Part shown: positions 31,601-40,619 of the stretch, piece after piece
Numbering within the stretch: position 1 is the first letter of the stretch
Layout: every line of letters begins with the position of its first letter
Assembly: GCA_903854215.1 (NCBI GenBank)
Contig: CAINVT010000025.1
Coordinates: 1-48,088, forward strand
Direction of reading: 5' to 3'
Length of the DNA stretch: 48,088 bases
From: an uncultured bacterium
Lineage (GTDB): Bacteria > Patescibacteriota > Minisyncoccia > Phycocordibacterales > UBA2100
Made by a program: the position numbers and the translations under genes
Notes under the pieces: model-generated
Seen by the model: only the letters and a program-made list of their open reading frames with translations
Told to the model about the DNA's origin: nothing
The model's database searches: none

Positions 31601-32755
31601 TTATGATTTGATGAAAGCCACTGCATCATCGACTGCCTTGGTAATGATCGCATCCGAGCCCTCGATCGAACCCGACAATCCTTCTTTCTCCAAAAAAGCG
31701 CGCATGATCTTGAGTCCCGCCGCCTCATTCGGCCCCCCGCGGCGCACGAATACTTTGATACCGGCAGCGCGCATGTCAGTCGCAATCTCACAGAGCGCGT
31801 CGATGATACCCGAGAATGTCGAGCGCATATCGGTGAAATTCGCAATACCGCCGGCAATGACGAGCGCCTTTTTCTTTGCGTTCGAAGCAAGCATCACACC
31901 GACGACCTCCTTCGCGTAGAGATACGTCTCTTGGCGCGTCGGTCCACCGCTATATTCTCCATAATTACCGATGAGAGCTCCTGCGCCCAGAAGTTGCGCC
32001 TCATCCGCAATGACGATTGAACCGCCGCCGCCGGAGAGCAAAAAGAAAAGTGCTCCGTCAGGATTGATTACGGAAAGTTTCAAAGATGCCGGCGTCGTCG
32101 CGGCAAGCGCTTCAACGCGCACCTCGGCCGGATGTCGGGCCTTCGATTTCACCACATCGGTGTCGCTCCAGGCGTCGGTGAAAAAAGCGCCCGCATCGTC
32201 TACGAGGACCGCAGCATCGAGTAGGTGTGCCTCACCGTCTTTGATGACGAGCGGGTTGACCTCGAGAAATGTAAAGAATTGTTTGTCGAACACTTCCATG
32301 CACTGCACCAGGAACTGATGCGGGATGCCCGATGCAGCGGCGACCGTGCCCGCATCCGCACCGGTGGTAATCAGATACTGTTTGACCGCTTCGGGATGTG
32401 CTTCGATGTCCACTCCGCCTTCTTTGGCATGCAAGATGCGTAAGCCCCCACGCACGCGCTCCATCGAGAAATATTGTTCATCGTGTGCATCGTGCGGGAA
32501 GAACGGCTCGAGGATGAACTGTGTAAAGCCCCGGCCTTTCCACGATTCTATCGCGGTATTTAATTCTGCTACCGGCGTATCAACGACGACCAGCCCTTGC
32601 TTGAAACGCTTTTTGACACCCTGATCGACTTTGACGACCCAACGTCCCTCCGTCGGCATAGCATCTCCTCCATCGGCATGGATCGAAAGCCCCTGATACT
32701 GTGTACCGAGCAAAATCTTTTTTGCGCGATATTCGCTCAACTTTACGCGAGACAT
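31601..32755 (-). CDS. aclB: ATP-citrate lyase, ATP-grasp (CoA-ligase beta-like) subunit
   Basis: 384 residues. The ATP-grasp part begins SRVKLSEYRAKKILLG and includes WVVKVDQGVKKRFKQG and EVNPLVIKDGEAHLLDAAV, with the acidic metal ligands. The C-terminal part (FFLLSGGGGSIVIADEAQLLGAG, NYGEYSGGPTRQETYLYAKEV, IAGGIANFTDM) matches the ACL citrate-binding region more than succinyl-CoA synthetase beta. ATG 32755 begins the conserved region and TACGCT ends 8 nt before it; the longer frame antisense to pta is rejected. It is co-transcribed with aclA and divergent from pta over 55 bp. Subunit letters differ between naming systems. Confidence 0.9.
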   Translation of the reverse strand: MSRVKLSEYRAKKILLGTQYQGLSIHADGGDAMPTEGRWVVKVDQGVKKRFKQGLVVVDTPVAELNTAIESWKGRGFTQFILEPFFPHDAHDEQYFSMERVRGGLRILHAKEGGVDIEAHPEAVKQYLITTGADAGTVAAASGIPHQFLVQCMEVFDKQFFTFLEVNPLVIKDGEAHLLDAAVLVDDAGAFFTDAWSDTDVVKSKARHPAEVRVEALAATTPASLKLSVINPDGALFFLLSGGGGSIVIADEAQLLGAGALIGNYGEYSGGPTRQETYLYAKEVVGVMLASNAKKKALVIAGGIANFTDMRSTFSGIIDALCEIATDMRAAGIKVFVRRGGPNEAAGLKIMRAFLEKEGLSGSIEGSDAIITKAVDDAVAFIKS

Positions 32756-32810
32756 ATGGCTGTAGCGTATACTGTATCGCAACGCCACACAACAGTCGCA
32801 CCGAGCATCT

Positions 32811-33791
32811 ATGAAACCGAAAATCATATTTCCAGAAACATCCGATTCCCGCGTAACCGACGCAATCAAGATAATCAACACAGAAGGCTTTTGTGATGCA
32901 TGCACCATAGAAGATTTCGAAGATCGAGTGACCATCGACGCGCTCGCGCAACATTATTTCGAGAAGCGTATCGCACGCGGTAAGGCAATCACATTCGATG
33001 AGGCAAAAGAAAAAATGCAGTCGCGATTGTATCGGGCAGCGACGCTGGTAAGCATGGAATATGCCGATGCGAGCATTGCGGGAAGCATCTCACCTTCGGA
33101 GGAGATCATCCGTGCAGGCATCCAAGCTGTCGGCATCGCAGACGGCGTGGAAATCGTCTCGAGCTATTTCATATTCGAATACGCCGACAAAATACTCGCG
33201 TTCGCTGACTGCGCGGTGGTACAAAATCCGACTGCGCTGCAACTTGCGGATATCGCGATCTCGACTGCTTCTAATTATCAAAAATACACCGGAGATATAC
33301 CAAAGATCGCGATGCTTTCATATTCGACGCACGGCTCCGGCGGCGGCGAAGCAGTAACAAAAGTGCAACAAGCAACGGCACTCGTACAAGAAAAAGTTGC
33401 CGCTGCAGAACGTTCGGCGCAGATGGCCCATTGGCTCGTTGACGGTGAAATTCAATTCGATGCCGCATTCGACACTGAGGTGGCACATATCAAGACTCCC
33501 GTGAGTCCGCTCGGTGGCGCGGCGAACGTCTTCATATTCCCCGATCTTTCGTCCGGCAATATCGCCTACAAGATTGCCGAGCGGATGGGAGGAGCAACAG
33601 CAATCGGCCCATTGATCCAAGGAACGAAAAAACCATTCATGGATCTCAGTCGTGGCTGTAGTGTTGGTGACATCGTGAAAATGGCGAGGCTCATCACACA
33701 CAACTTTGTATACGATCAAAACGTTACTGTTCCTCCCACACCATCACCGTCTCATGCGACGATGCATCAGACAGATCCGCACACTCTTTGA
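32811..33791 (+). CDS. pta: Phosphate acetyltransferase
   Basis: Interconverts acetyl-CoA and acetyl phosphate. The 326 residues follow the PTA_PTB family: MKPKIIFPETSDSRVTDAI at the start, then NPTALQLADIAISTA, AMLSYSTHGSG, SPLGGAANVFIFPDLSSGNIAYKIAERMGGATAIGPLIQGTKKPFMDLSRGCSVGDIVKMA near the end. After this the family usually stops. Here ~30 more residues (ending PSPSHATMHQTDPHTL) run antisense into the end of the GNAT gene, suggesting loss of the old stop. TATACT lies 37 nt before the ATG, giving a short leader without a Shine-Dalgarno site. Divergence from aclBA ties it to acetyl-CoA made from citrate. Confidence 0.93.
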   Translation: MKPKIIFPETSDSRVTDAIKIINTEGFCDACTIEDFEDRVTIDALAQHYFEKRIARGKAITFDEAKEKMQSRLYRAATLVSMEYADASIAGSISPSEEIIRAGIQAVGIADGVEIVSSYFIFEYADKILAFADCAVVQNPTALQLADIAISTASNYQKYTGDIPKIAMLSYSTHGSGGGEAVTKVQQATALVQEKVAAAERSAQMAHWLVDGEIQFDAAFDTEVAHIKTPVSPLGGAANVFIFPDLSSGNIAYKIAERMGGATAIGPLIQGTKKPFMDLSRGCSVGDIVKMARLITHNFVYDQNVTVPPTPSPSHATMHQTDPHTL

Positions 33792-34359
33792 ATCCGAGTC
33801 GCTCGACGAGCCCTCTACTTGCGGGATTTTCGGCATAAATACCGGCCCAAATCTTCGAATGCGGATATGCCGCGCGATACGAATCCATCGCGAATTTCAC
33901 GAACGCTTTCATCAGCCCCTTCCCGCGATACGGGTTGTATGCGCGATACACGATCGTATGCCAATCGCCCGCGTCGAGTTGCCGTTCGTCCTGCGCACGC
34001 TCTACTGCGGTGAGATGTTTGAGCGACTTTCTACCGAGTGGCTTCGGACCGAACCACGCGAGTGCCGCAAGATTCCCCGCCGCATCGATGAGCGCGAACG
34101 GTACGCGTCCTTTTTCATACCATTCCTGATATGAACCTTCGCCAAAACGTTCACGATCAGACGTATTGTTTTGGATCTCAACATCGGTCACATCGAGTGA
34201 CTTCTCTTTAAGTTGTATAACAAGGCTGTCGTCGAGCCCCACCTTGATCTCGAACAGATCACCATCTCGGCTGCGCATGGTGCCCATGCGCACAGCGGTA
34301 TATATCGGTATCGGGAGCTCCGGCATCGCACTATCGATCGTAATTTCTGTTTCTGACAT
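33724..34359 (-). CDS. GNAT-family N-acetyltransferase
   Basis: 211 residues with an acetyl-CoA loop YNPYRGKGLMKAFVKFAMDSY and NPASRGLVERLGFKEC near the end, typical of GNAT folds; the substrate is unknown. The first ~100 residues are less conserved. They contain the stretch RMGTMRSRDGD, encoded by the 16-bp repeat ATGGTGCCCATGCGCA read on the minus strand, so the element sits inside the coding region in frame. Its last 68 nt overlap the end of pta on the opposite strand. Confidence 0.85.
   Translation of the reverse strand: MSETEITIDSAMPELPIPIYTAVRMGTMRSRDGDLFEIKVGLDDSLVIQLKEKSLDVTDVEIQNNTSDRERFGEGSYQEWYEKGRVPFALIDAAGNLAALAWFGPKPLGRKSLKHLTAVERAQDERQLDAGDWHTIVYRAYNPYRGKGLMKAFVKFAMDSYRAAYPHSKIWAGIYAENPASRGLVERLGFKECADLSDASSHETVMVWEEQ
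34272..34292. repeat. Copy 3 of the ATGGTGCCCATGCGCA repeat, inside a coding region
   Basis: tgcgcatgg (34272-34280) and ccatgcgca (34284-34292) form a 9-bp hairpin. Bases 34277-34292 are identical to 7270-7285 and 9038-9053. It is read in frame in the GNAT gene. Confidence 0.85.
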
Positions 34360-34379
34360 AAGGTTAATTTAATTTCAGA

Positions 34380-34817
34380 TTACAATGACAGCCTATACTG
34401 ATCCGTCTCCTTGATTTTAAACCCTAATTTATCGTAAAGTTTGTGTGCAGCAAGGTGCTCAGGACGAGACGTAAGTCGAATTGAGGTTATCTTTTTCGCA
34501 CGAGCTATTTCTATCATTTTTCGCACGATTCCTTCTCCGATTCCTTGTCGGCGGTATTCATTCAAAACAACAAGATCTTCAAGATCACTCACTCGTTTTG
34601 TTATTTTAGAAAGCACATGGAGCGAAGCGACGCCCACCAATCGTTCACCATCTTTTGCAACTATAATCGCTATATCCTTATTTTTCAGAATTCCCTTAAG
34701 AGTCGAGAGTGTACAGATAGGTATAATTAGCTTATCTTCTCGACGCTCACTCATAAGAACTCTTAAATCTTTCAGAGTTTCTTTTGAGATCGATTTAAGC
34801 TGCTGAATATGAATCAT
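34380..34817 (-). CDS. GNAT-family acetyltransferase, small and AT-rich
   Basis: 145 residues: VVLNEYRRQGIGEGIVRKMIEIARAK is the acetyl-CoA-binding motif A, and AAHKLYDKLGFKIKETDQYRL the family C-terminus. The substrate is unknown. TATAAG ends 9 nt before the ATG. Base composition is clearly more AT-rich than recO and ileS next to it, so recent transfer is likely. Confidence 0.88.
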   Translation of the reverse strand: MIHIQQLKSISKETLKDLRVLMSERREDKLIIPICTLSTLKGILKNKDIAIIVAKDGERLVGVASLHVLSKITKRVSDLEDLVVLNEYRRQGIGEGIVRKMIEIARAKKITSIRLTSRPEHLAAHKLYDKLGFKIKETDQYRLSL

Positions 34818-34850
34818 ACCTATGAGCTTATAACGACGGCTAACTTTATA

Positions 34851-35426
34851 CTAGAGATGTGTCTGTGAAAGCGCTTTGTTGATAGACAAGAGCAGTGCAT
34901 CTTGGATTACCTCCGCCTCACGCAAGTGTGTATCGGCATATGCCGTATGGGTAAACAGTGCGGTCTCAAGCGCTTCGGCCGAAAGATACCCGAGTGCAAA
35001 AAGGATGCGCGCCACGGCGACGATCTCAATCGTCGCGACGGATTCGACATGTTCGCACATCAAGGCAATGTGCGCCTGCGCGAGCGCATCGAAGAGGTAC
35101 TCGTTGTGATCCTCGCCGACGACGAGCTTCGTGACGAGTTCGCTGATCCGTGCAAATGCCGAAACGCCCGATGTATCCTTTCCTGCCGCACTCATCGAAG
35201 CTGTCGCTCCGGCCGCGCGCCAGCCGCTCTTGCCGCGGACCAAGGCGACGTTCGCCCGTGCATATGGCTGCAACGCATAGCGCATCTTAGACTTTTCGGC
35301 ACGTACCGATGTCGCACGTGCACGTACCAGTCCAAAATCGCGGGTATAGAGTGCGAGTGTCTTGTCTGCTTCCCCACTCTCGCGGGCCGCGACGACGATC
35401 GCATCAGTCTGGTATTTTTGGTACAT
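34851..35426 (-). CDS. recO: DNA repair protein RecO, short form
   Basis: RecO loads RecA onto SSB-coated DNA. Residues 1-~80 form the OB domain (YQTDAIVVAARESGEADKTLALYTRDFGLVRARATSVRAEKSKMR). The rest is helical (FARISELVTKLVVGEDHNEYLFDAL, EIVAVARILFALGY). At 191 residues it is shorter than the usual ~240 and lacks the zinc CxxC pair. It starts 21 nt after ileS ends, with a CTAG-rich repeat between, so both are probably on one transcript. Confidence 0.9.
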   Translation of the reverse strand: MYQKYQTDAIVVAARESGEADKTLALYTRDFGLVRARATSVRAEKSKMRYALQPYARANVALVRGKSGWRAAGATASMSAAGKDTSGVSAFARISELVTKLVVGEDHNEYLFDALAQAHIALMCEHVESVATIEIVAVARILFALGYLSAEALETALFTHTAYADTHLREAEVIQDALLLSINKALSQTHL

Positions 35427-35439
35427 AGTGCAAACAGGT

Positions 35440-35465
35440 GCTAGGTTCTAGTTGCTAGCTTCTAG
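35440..35465. repeat. CTAG-rich repeat, copy 4
   Basis: Reads gctaggttctagttgctag and on to cttctag, related to the copies near 16.8, 20.4 and 20.9 kb. It includes the ileS stop codon and the space before recO. Confidence 0.65.
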
Positions 35466-38459
35466 TTTGAATGCGATTAAAAATTCTCCAATCGATAGTT
35501 TCTCGCCATCAAGCGCGGCAAATGCGAGATGAGACATATTCGTAGCTTTCATGATTTCATCTTGGTGTTGCTCGATGACCTTTCTTGCGTCGTCTGAGTC
35601 GATAATGAGCTTTGCCTTGTCATGCGGATTGAGACCGGCGTTCTTGCGCTCACCCTGGACGGCGCGAACAAGGTCGCGAACGAATCCTTCCTCTTTGAGC
35701 TCCGGCGAAATCGTCGTATCGAGTTCGACTGTATCAGCGGCTAGCGTAGAAACGATCTCGACGGTCTTCACGTTGATCTCTTCGGCAATGATCGCAAGCA
35801 ACGCATCGACATCCGGCAAGTTAGAAAATGTCATTTGTGGAATTCGAGTGACCGAAAGCGGCTGGCGAACTTTGATGTTTGCCTTCTCGCGCTGTTCCAG
35901 GGCAAGTGTGACGACGCGGCGCGCTTCGGCCATGGCATTCACCAATGCCGCATCAAAACGTGTCGAAGCATCCCCTTCCGGCCATGAGGCGAGGTGTACG
36001 CTTTCTTCGTCCTCATCTTCGCGAACCGCTTGGAACAGATATTCGGCGAAAAACGGCATTGTCGGCGCCATCACACGTGAGAGCGTATGAAGCACGTACC
36101 GAAGGGTCATGAGAGCAGCAGTTTTACTTTCTCCTTCTTCCTTAAATCGATCTCGCGAGCGGCGAAGATACCACACTGAGAGATCGTCGATGAATCCAGT
36201 GAGCGGACGCGCGGCGACATCGAGTTGGTAGCTTTCGAAGCCTGCAGTCGATTCCTCGACGAGCTGGTCGAGTCGGGAGATGATCCAGCGATCAAGGATG
36301 TTCGTACTCTTCCAATCGCGTGGCGTATTGTTTTGATAGAGCTGATAGAACGCGAGCACATTCTGTAATCGCCCGATATTCTTCTTAGCAATCTCATCGA
36401 CACCCTTCTCCATGAAATTGAGGTTCTCTGCCTGCAGGAGCGGTGAAGAGATCAAATAAAAACGCAGTGCATCAGCACCATATTTTTCGATTACCTCCAT
36501 CGGATCCGGATAGTTCTGCAGGCGCTTTGACATCTTCTTTCCATCCTCCGCGAGAACAATGCCGTGTGCGACGACATTCTGGAATGCGTTCTTGTCGAAG
36601 ATCGCGCTTGCGAGGACATGCAGATAGTAGAACCAGGCACGGAATTGACCGGTATATTCTGTAATGAATTGTGCCGGAAATGTCTTTTCAAAACGCTCTT
36701 TGTTCGCGAATGGATAATGTACTTGACCGTACGGCATCGAACCAGAATCGAACCACGTGTCCAAGACGTCCGGAATTCGTTTCATCACGCCGCCACATTC
36801 GCATGGAACCGTAATCTCGTCGACGATGTGTTTGTGCAGGTCGTCTACTTTCTTCCCGCTCGCAGTCTCGAGCTCGGTCGCACTTCCGAAGACACGTTGC
36901 ATCTTGCATTTTTCGCAGACCCACATCGGGATGACACTCGCCCAGAATCGCTGACGGCTGATGGACCAATCGCGTGCACCTTCAAGCCATTTTCCGAAGA
37001 GACCTTGCTTGATATGCTCAGGCATCCAGTTGATCGCTTCGGCGTTTTTGATCATGTCGTCCTTTATCTTTAAGATCGAGACAAACCACGATGATGTCGC
37101 ATAATTCAGAAGCGGCGTATCACAACGCCAACAATGCGGATAAGAGTGCGTGATGTTCTCCTTTGAGAAGAACGTACCGTGATCTTGGAGATACTTAAGG
37201 ACTGCGATGTCCGTGCCAAGACGAACCTTATCGTCGTCACTTCGCGGTTTCACCTCCATACCGGCGAAATCGGTGACCTCCGGCTTCATCGTGCCGTCGT
37301 AGTTCACATGCTGAACGAACGGAAGATGAACTTGTTTCAAAAGTTCCCAGTCGTCCGCGCCAAAAGCCGGCGCCTCATGCGCGATACCAGTGCCGCTATC
37401 GGCGGTCACGAAATCAGCGGCATATACTTTCCAACCATTCTCGCGATTCTTGAGGCGCTGATCTTTGAAGTAGTAGTCGAATGGGGGTTCGTATTCGAGA
37501 CCGACGAGATCACTACCTTTCATCAATCTCTGTTCGCCGGTGAAGTAATTCCCCTCCTTAGTTATTTTTTCAAAATACTCTTTAGCAAAAACATACCAAC
37601 CGGTTGTCAATTGCAATTGGCCGTTGTTGATTCCTCTATCGAGATTAGTTTCATTCTTGACAAACAAATATTCAACATCTTTACCGACAGCAATTGCGAC
37701 ATTGCCTGGCAAAGTCCAGGGCGTAGTAGTCCAGGCGAGCAAGTAAACATCCTGCCCTTTGAGATTAATTTTTTCAGTATTCCTTACTTTGAATTTCACT
37801 GTTACCGAAATATCCTTCACATCCTTATACCCTTCCGCGACTTCTTGTTGCGAAAGTGTCGTCTCGCATCGCGGGCAGATGTGCATCGAGCGATAATCTT
37901 CGTAGACGAGTCCTTTATCAAAAAGTTGTTTGAATACCCACCAGACGGACTCCATGTAGGGTTTATCCATCGTGCGGTACGCATGCTCCATGTCTACCCA
38001 GCGGCCGGTACGCGGGATGATCTGTTCCCACTCGTGCGCGTAGGTCATGACCTGCTCGCGGCAGCGTTCGTTGAATTTCGCGATACCGTATTCCTTGATG
38101 TCTTTTTTGTGCTTGAAACCGAATTGCTTCTCGACGATGTTCTCAATGGGAAGCCCATGGCAATCCCAGCCCCAGACACGCGGCACGCGATACCCGCGCA
38201 TGGTCTTATAGCGCGGAATGGCATCTTTTATGACTCCGGTCACAATATGGCCGTAATGCGGCAAGCCCGTCGCAAACGGCGGCCCGTCATAGAAGACATA
38301 TTCGCCCTTCGTAGGCTCCTTCTCGACGGACTTCTTGAAAATATCGTGCTCGCGCCAGAATGCGAGAATCGTCTCTTCCCTGGCCGCTGTAGCGGATTTC
38401 TGCGAAGGGTCAGCGCGCTTCGCCACATCGCTTATATTGGAACCCAAATCATCTGTCAT
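35448..38459 (-). CDS. ileS: Isoleucyl-tRNA synthetase
   Basis: 1003 residues. Charges tRNA-Ile and edits valine. The HIGH-equivalent is HYGH in GPPFATGLPHYGHIVTG and the KMSKS-equivalent is KMSKR in GKKMSKRLQNYPDP. The editing domain contains TTPWTLPGNVAIAVG and GTGIAHEAPAFG. Two Cys clusters (ICPRCETTL and VCEKCKMQ ... CECGG) may bind zinc. ATG 38459 is fixed by the extended -10 TGCTACGAT ending 6 nt upstream, right after the T-run of the preceding terminator; the longer frame would read through that terminator. Confidence 0.96.
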   Translation of the reverse strand: MTDDLGSNISDVAKRADPSQKSATAAREETILAFWREHDIFKKSVEKEPTKGEYVFYDGPPFATGLPHYGHIVTGVIKDAIPRYKTMRGYRVPRVWGWDCHGLPIENIVEKQFGFKHKKDIKEYGIAKFNERCREQVMTYAHEWEQIIPRTGRWVDMEHAYRTMDKPYMESVWWVFKQLFDKGLVYEDYRSMHICPRCETTLSQQEVAEGYKDVKDISVTVKFKVRNTEKINLKGQDVYLLAWTTTPWTLPGNVAIAVGKDVEYLFVKNETNLDRGINNGQLQLTTGWYVFAKEYFEKITKEGNYFTGEQRLMKGSDLVGLEYEPPFDYYFKDQRLKNRENGWKVYAADFVTADSGTGIAHEAPAFGADDWELLKQVHLPFVQHVNYDGTMKPEVTDFAGMEVKPRSDDDKVRLGTDIAVLKYLQDHGTFFSKENITHSYPHCWRCDTPLLNYATSSWFVSILKIKDDMIKNAEAINWMPEHIKQGLFGKWLEGARDWSISRQRFWASVIPMWVCEKCKMQRVFGSATELETASGKKVDDLHKHIVDEITVPCECGGVMKRIPDVLDTWFDSGSMPYGQVHYPFANKERFEKTFPAQFITEYTGQFRAWFYYLHVLASAIFDKNAFQNVVAHGIVLAEDGKKMSKRLQNYPDPMEVIEKYGADALRFYLISSPLLQAENLNFMEKGVDEIAKKNIGRLQNVLAFYQLYQNNTPRDWKSTNILDRWIISRLDQLVEESTAGFESYQLDVAARPLTGFIDDLSVWYLRRSRDRFKEEGESKTAALMTLRYVLHTLSRVMAPTMPFFAEYLFQAVREDEDEESVHLASWPEGDASTRFDAALVNAMAEARRVVTLALEQREKANIKVRQPLSVTRIPQMTFSNLPDVDALLAIIAEEINVKTVEIVSTLAADTVELDTTISPELKEEGFVRDLVRAVQGERKNAGLNPHDKAKLIIDSDDARKVIEQHQDEIMKATNMSHLAFAALDGEKLSIGEFLIAFKLEASN

Positions 38460-38483
38460 TCGGCTATCGTAGCAAAAAATCAG

Positions 38484-38510
38484 GGCCGCCGCGATACTTC
38501 CGCGGCGGCC
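38484..38510 (-). terminator. Intrinsic terminator just upstream of ileS
   Basis: ggccgccgcg (38484-38493) pairs with cgcggcggcc (38501-38510). On the minus strand ctgatttttt follows. It ends the helicase unit, and the ileS -10 box begins 2 nt after the T-run. Confidence 0.9.
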
Positions 38511-38536
38511 ACTCTTGCCCCTGCCATCGGCCATAG

Positions 38537-38812
38537 TTAATCAACACCATATATAGATTCTTTCACAACCACCACAGTGTCCACAGCTTTTTCAAGAATT
38601 CGTGCAAAGGTCGTTTCAACGTCATTCCAGGCTTGTACGGCGCAGGTTGTATGGGAATTGTTACCCTCACATTGCAATGGATAACACAGCCCCCTCCGAC
38701 ATCGATCAGGAAAACGGGCTTCAAATTGTTGGAATGATGTGAATCTTCCCACAGGCTGCGTACCTATTATTCTAGACACGGGAACTCTCCCTCTCTTGTC
38801 GGTCTCCAACAT
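38537..38812 (-). CDS. Unrecognised small protein downstream of the helicase
   Basis: 91 residues starting MLETDKRGRVPVSRIIGT and ending VVVVKESIYGVD, with four Cys (CRRGLC, LQCEGN, HTTCAV) that could bind metal or form disulfides. No family is recognised. It starts 28 nt after the helicase stop and a terminator follows 27 nt after its stop, which supports a two-gene transcript. A TTG at 38836 in the same frame is a possible earlier start. Its coding status is only moderately certain. Confidence 0.5.
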   Translation of the reverse strand: MLETDKRGRVPVSRIIGTQPVGRFTSFQQFEARFPDRCRRGLCYPLQCEGNNSHTTCAVQAWNDVETTFARILEKAVDTVVVVKESIYGVD

Positions 38813-38839
38813 ACCACCGACTTTTTTCCTCTGCAACGC

Positions 38840-40438
38840 TCACGAATCTTTCTTCGTATATGGTTTCCATGTGTTCTCAATAAGACCGAGATGTCCCAAG
38901 CGGGCGGTAATCGCCGATGCTTTGCGACCAAAATGTTTGGCAATCTCCTTGTTGGGAATTTTTCCGTTGAACATCGAGCTCAACAGCACATCATCGTCCT
39001 TGCTCCACGGCTTACCCATGTTGGGATATTTTTCGCGCGCCTCGTCGGGCTTCGGGTTGCCACTCGATACTTTCTCCTTCCCTGTCGGTTGTTCGATGGC
39101 ACGCATCGTAGGCTCATGTGCGCCGATCGCCTTCAAGAAATTTTCCTGCATGTGTTCTTTATCAGTCTCCGGTAACGAGGCGAACTTTTTGCGTGCTGCA
39201 TCGGAATATGCGCGGAAATATCGGTCTTGCGCGACAACATCCGGATGCATTTGCAACGCGCGCTCATTGAATCCCTGTAAGTATAGTCCCGACAAGGTAC
39301 GTACACGCGAGATTGCAACGTATCCTTGCCCATATTCAAATGCCGATGCGAGATCGATAATGGCGGCGTCGAGGCTCATTCCCTGGCTTTTGTGCACGGT
39401 GATCGCCCATGCAAGTCGCAGCGGGATCTGGTTGATCTTCGCGAGAATCTTGTTGCCGTCTTGTATCGCCCATTCGGCATGCTCGACCGTGAGCGTCATT
39501 CCTGAGCGTGTCTTCACGATCGGCGCGCCGAGCGGTGTGAATCCGACGACATCGCCCAAGGTTCCGTTCACATATCCTTCGTCGAAGTTGTTGCGTGTGA
39601 ACATCACGGCTGCCCCCTCCTTGAGCACTAACGTCTCCGGCGAAAGACAGTTGCGTTTCAAGGCTTCGACAAGCGTCTGTGCACCACGTGAGGTCATCTG
39701 ATACACGCGGGCACTGCTGTCGATCCGATCAAGCGCGTCAGCGTTCATACGATCGACATCAGCGTTGTGCGTATAGAGTTTTGTCACTACCGAATCTCCC
39801 GGAGTTATGCCGATACGGGATTCGAGAATACTGAGGTGTCGGTCTTCGAACGCTCCCTGGCGCATCGCGGTGAGTAGATCCAAGAATTCTCCATCATCTT
39901 GACGATGCTGTTCGCTCAGATAGCAGGCAACGGGACGCGCTTCGCGCCACGCATCCGAGGCAAAGGCGAACTGCATATCGCCGTCTTTGGATATTGGCGG
40001 CAACTGGAAAAAATCCCCGACGAAAATCACCTGCAATCCGCCGAACGGTTCCTCCGGCATCAGCGGCTTGTGGCGGAGCGCGCGCAGTACACGATCGACG
40101 CTATCCAGCGTCGCCGCATCGAGCATTGATATTTCATCTATGATCAAGACTTTCGCATCGAGAATGCGTCGCGCGGTCTTTTCTTTACTCATGATGAGCT
40201 CGATATCATAATCAGAGATGTTTCGCTTCACCCCGATACCGCTCCACGAATGGATCGTCATGCCATCCACGTGCGTCGCTGCGATACCGGTCGACGCAGT
40301 TACGGCGACATCGACGCCGCGCGCATTGAGCCAGCGGATGTAGGCATTGATCGTGTAGGTCTTGCCCGCCCCCGGTTCGCCGGTCAGGAATACATTGACG
40401 CCGGTCTTGAGTATTTCGAGTGCCTCGTTTTGAGTCAT
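38840..40438 (-). CDS. Pif1-like superfamily 1 DNA helicase with C-terminal DNA-binding domain
   Basis: 532 residues. Walker A is GEPGAGKT (20-27), motif II DEIS (101-104), motif III VGDFFQLPP (140-148), and motif VI GQGYVAISRVRTLSGL. ITVHKSQGMSLDAAIIDL is the conserved Pif1/RecD-like stretch. Pif1 helicases unwind G-quadruplexes and RNA-DNA hybrids 5' to 3'. After ~440 residues a linker leads to WSKDDDVLLSSMFNGKIPNKEIAKHFGRKASAITARLGHLGL, a Myb/SANT-like helix-turn-helix that likely adds DNA binding. The extended -10 TGATACACT ends 8 nt before the ATG. Confidence 0.93.
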   Translation of the reverse strand: MTQNEALEILKTGVNVFLTGEPGAGKTYTINAYIRWLNARGVDVAVTASTGIAATHVDGMTIHSWSGIGVKRNISDYDIELIMSKEKTARRILDAKVLIIDEISMLDAATLDSVDRVLRALRHKPLMPEEPFGGLQVIFVGDFFQLPPISKDGDMQFAFASDAWREARPVACYLSEQHRQDDGEFLDLLTAMRQGAFEDRHLSILESRIGITPGDSVVTKLYTHNADVDRMNADALDRIDSSARVYQMTSRGAQTLVEALKRNCLSPETLVLKEGAAVMFTRNNFDEGYVNGTLGDVVGFTPLGAPIVKTRSGMTLTVEHAEWAIQDGNKILAKINQIPLRLAWAITVHKSQGMSLDAAIIDLASAFEYGQGYVAISRVRTLSGLYLQGFNERALQMHPDVVAQDRYFRAYSDAARKKFASLPETDKEHMQENFLKAIGAHEPTMRAIEQPTGKEKVSSGNPKPDEAREKYPNMGKPWSKDDDVLLSSMFNGKIPNKEIAKHFGRKASAITARLGHLGLIENTWKPYTKKDS

Positions 40439-40480
40439 AGAGCGTCAGTGTATCATCCGCCAACGGGCCGCCTAAAAAAT

Positions 40481-40615
40481 ACAAAGCTCAGAGCTTTGTG
40501 GTTATCACGCCGAGCGAGGAGCGATACGAGGGCTTGTTTTCATATCTTCCGAGCGATGGCGGGAAAAAAGCTTTAAATCTTTTATCCACAGAAATCACCA
40601 AGCTCAGAGCTTGGT
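40481..40615. repeat. Two related 9-bp hairpins flanking a DnaA-box-like site
   Basis: acaaagctc-a-gagctttgt (40481-40499) and accaagctc-a-gagcttggt (40597-40615) are variants of one palindrome 116 nt apart. TTATCCACA (40582-40590) lies just before the second. No gene is seen between them. Confidence 0.65.
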
Positions 40616-40619
40616 AAAT

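Noticed and set aside
38460-38534. N-terminal extension of ileS to 38534
   Set aside because: It would run through the terminator hairpin at 38484-38510; a -10 box sits 6 nt before the internal ATG at 38459 where the family begins.
37179-38540. 453-residue plus-strand frame antisense to ileS
   Set aside because: The opposite strand encodes a complete IleRS; the antisense translation shows no domain and mirrors codon bias of the real gene.
38739-39701. 320-residue plus-strand frame antisense to the Pif1-like helicase
   Set aside because: All helicase motifs are on the minus strand; the plus frame is a shadow rich in Ser/Arg/Cys.
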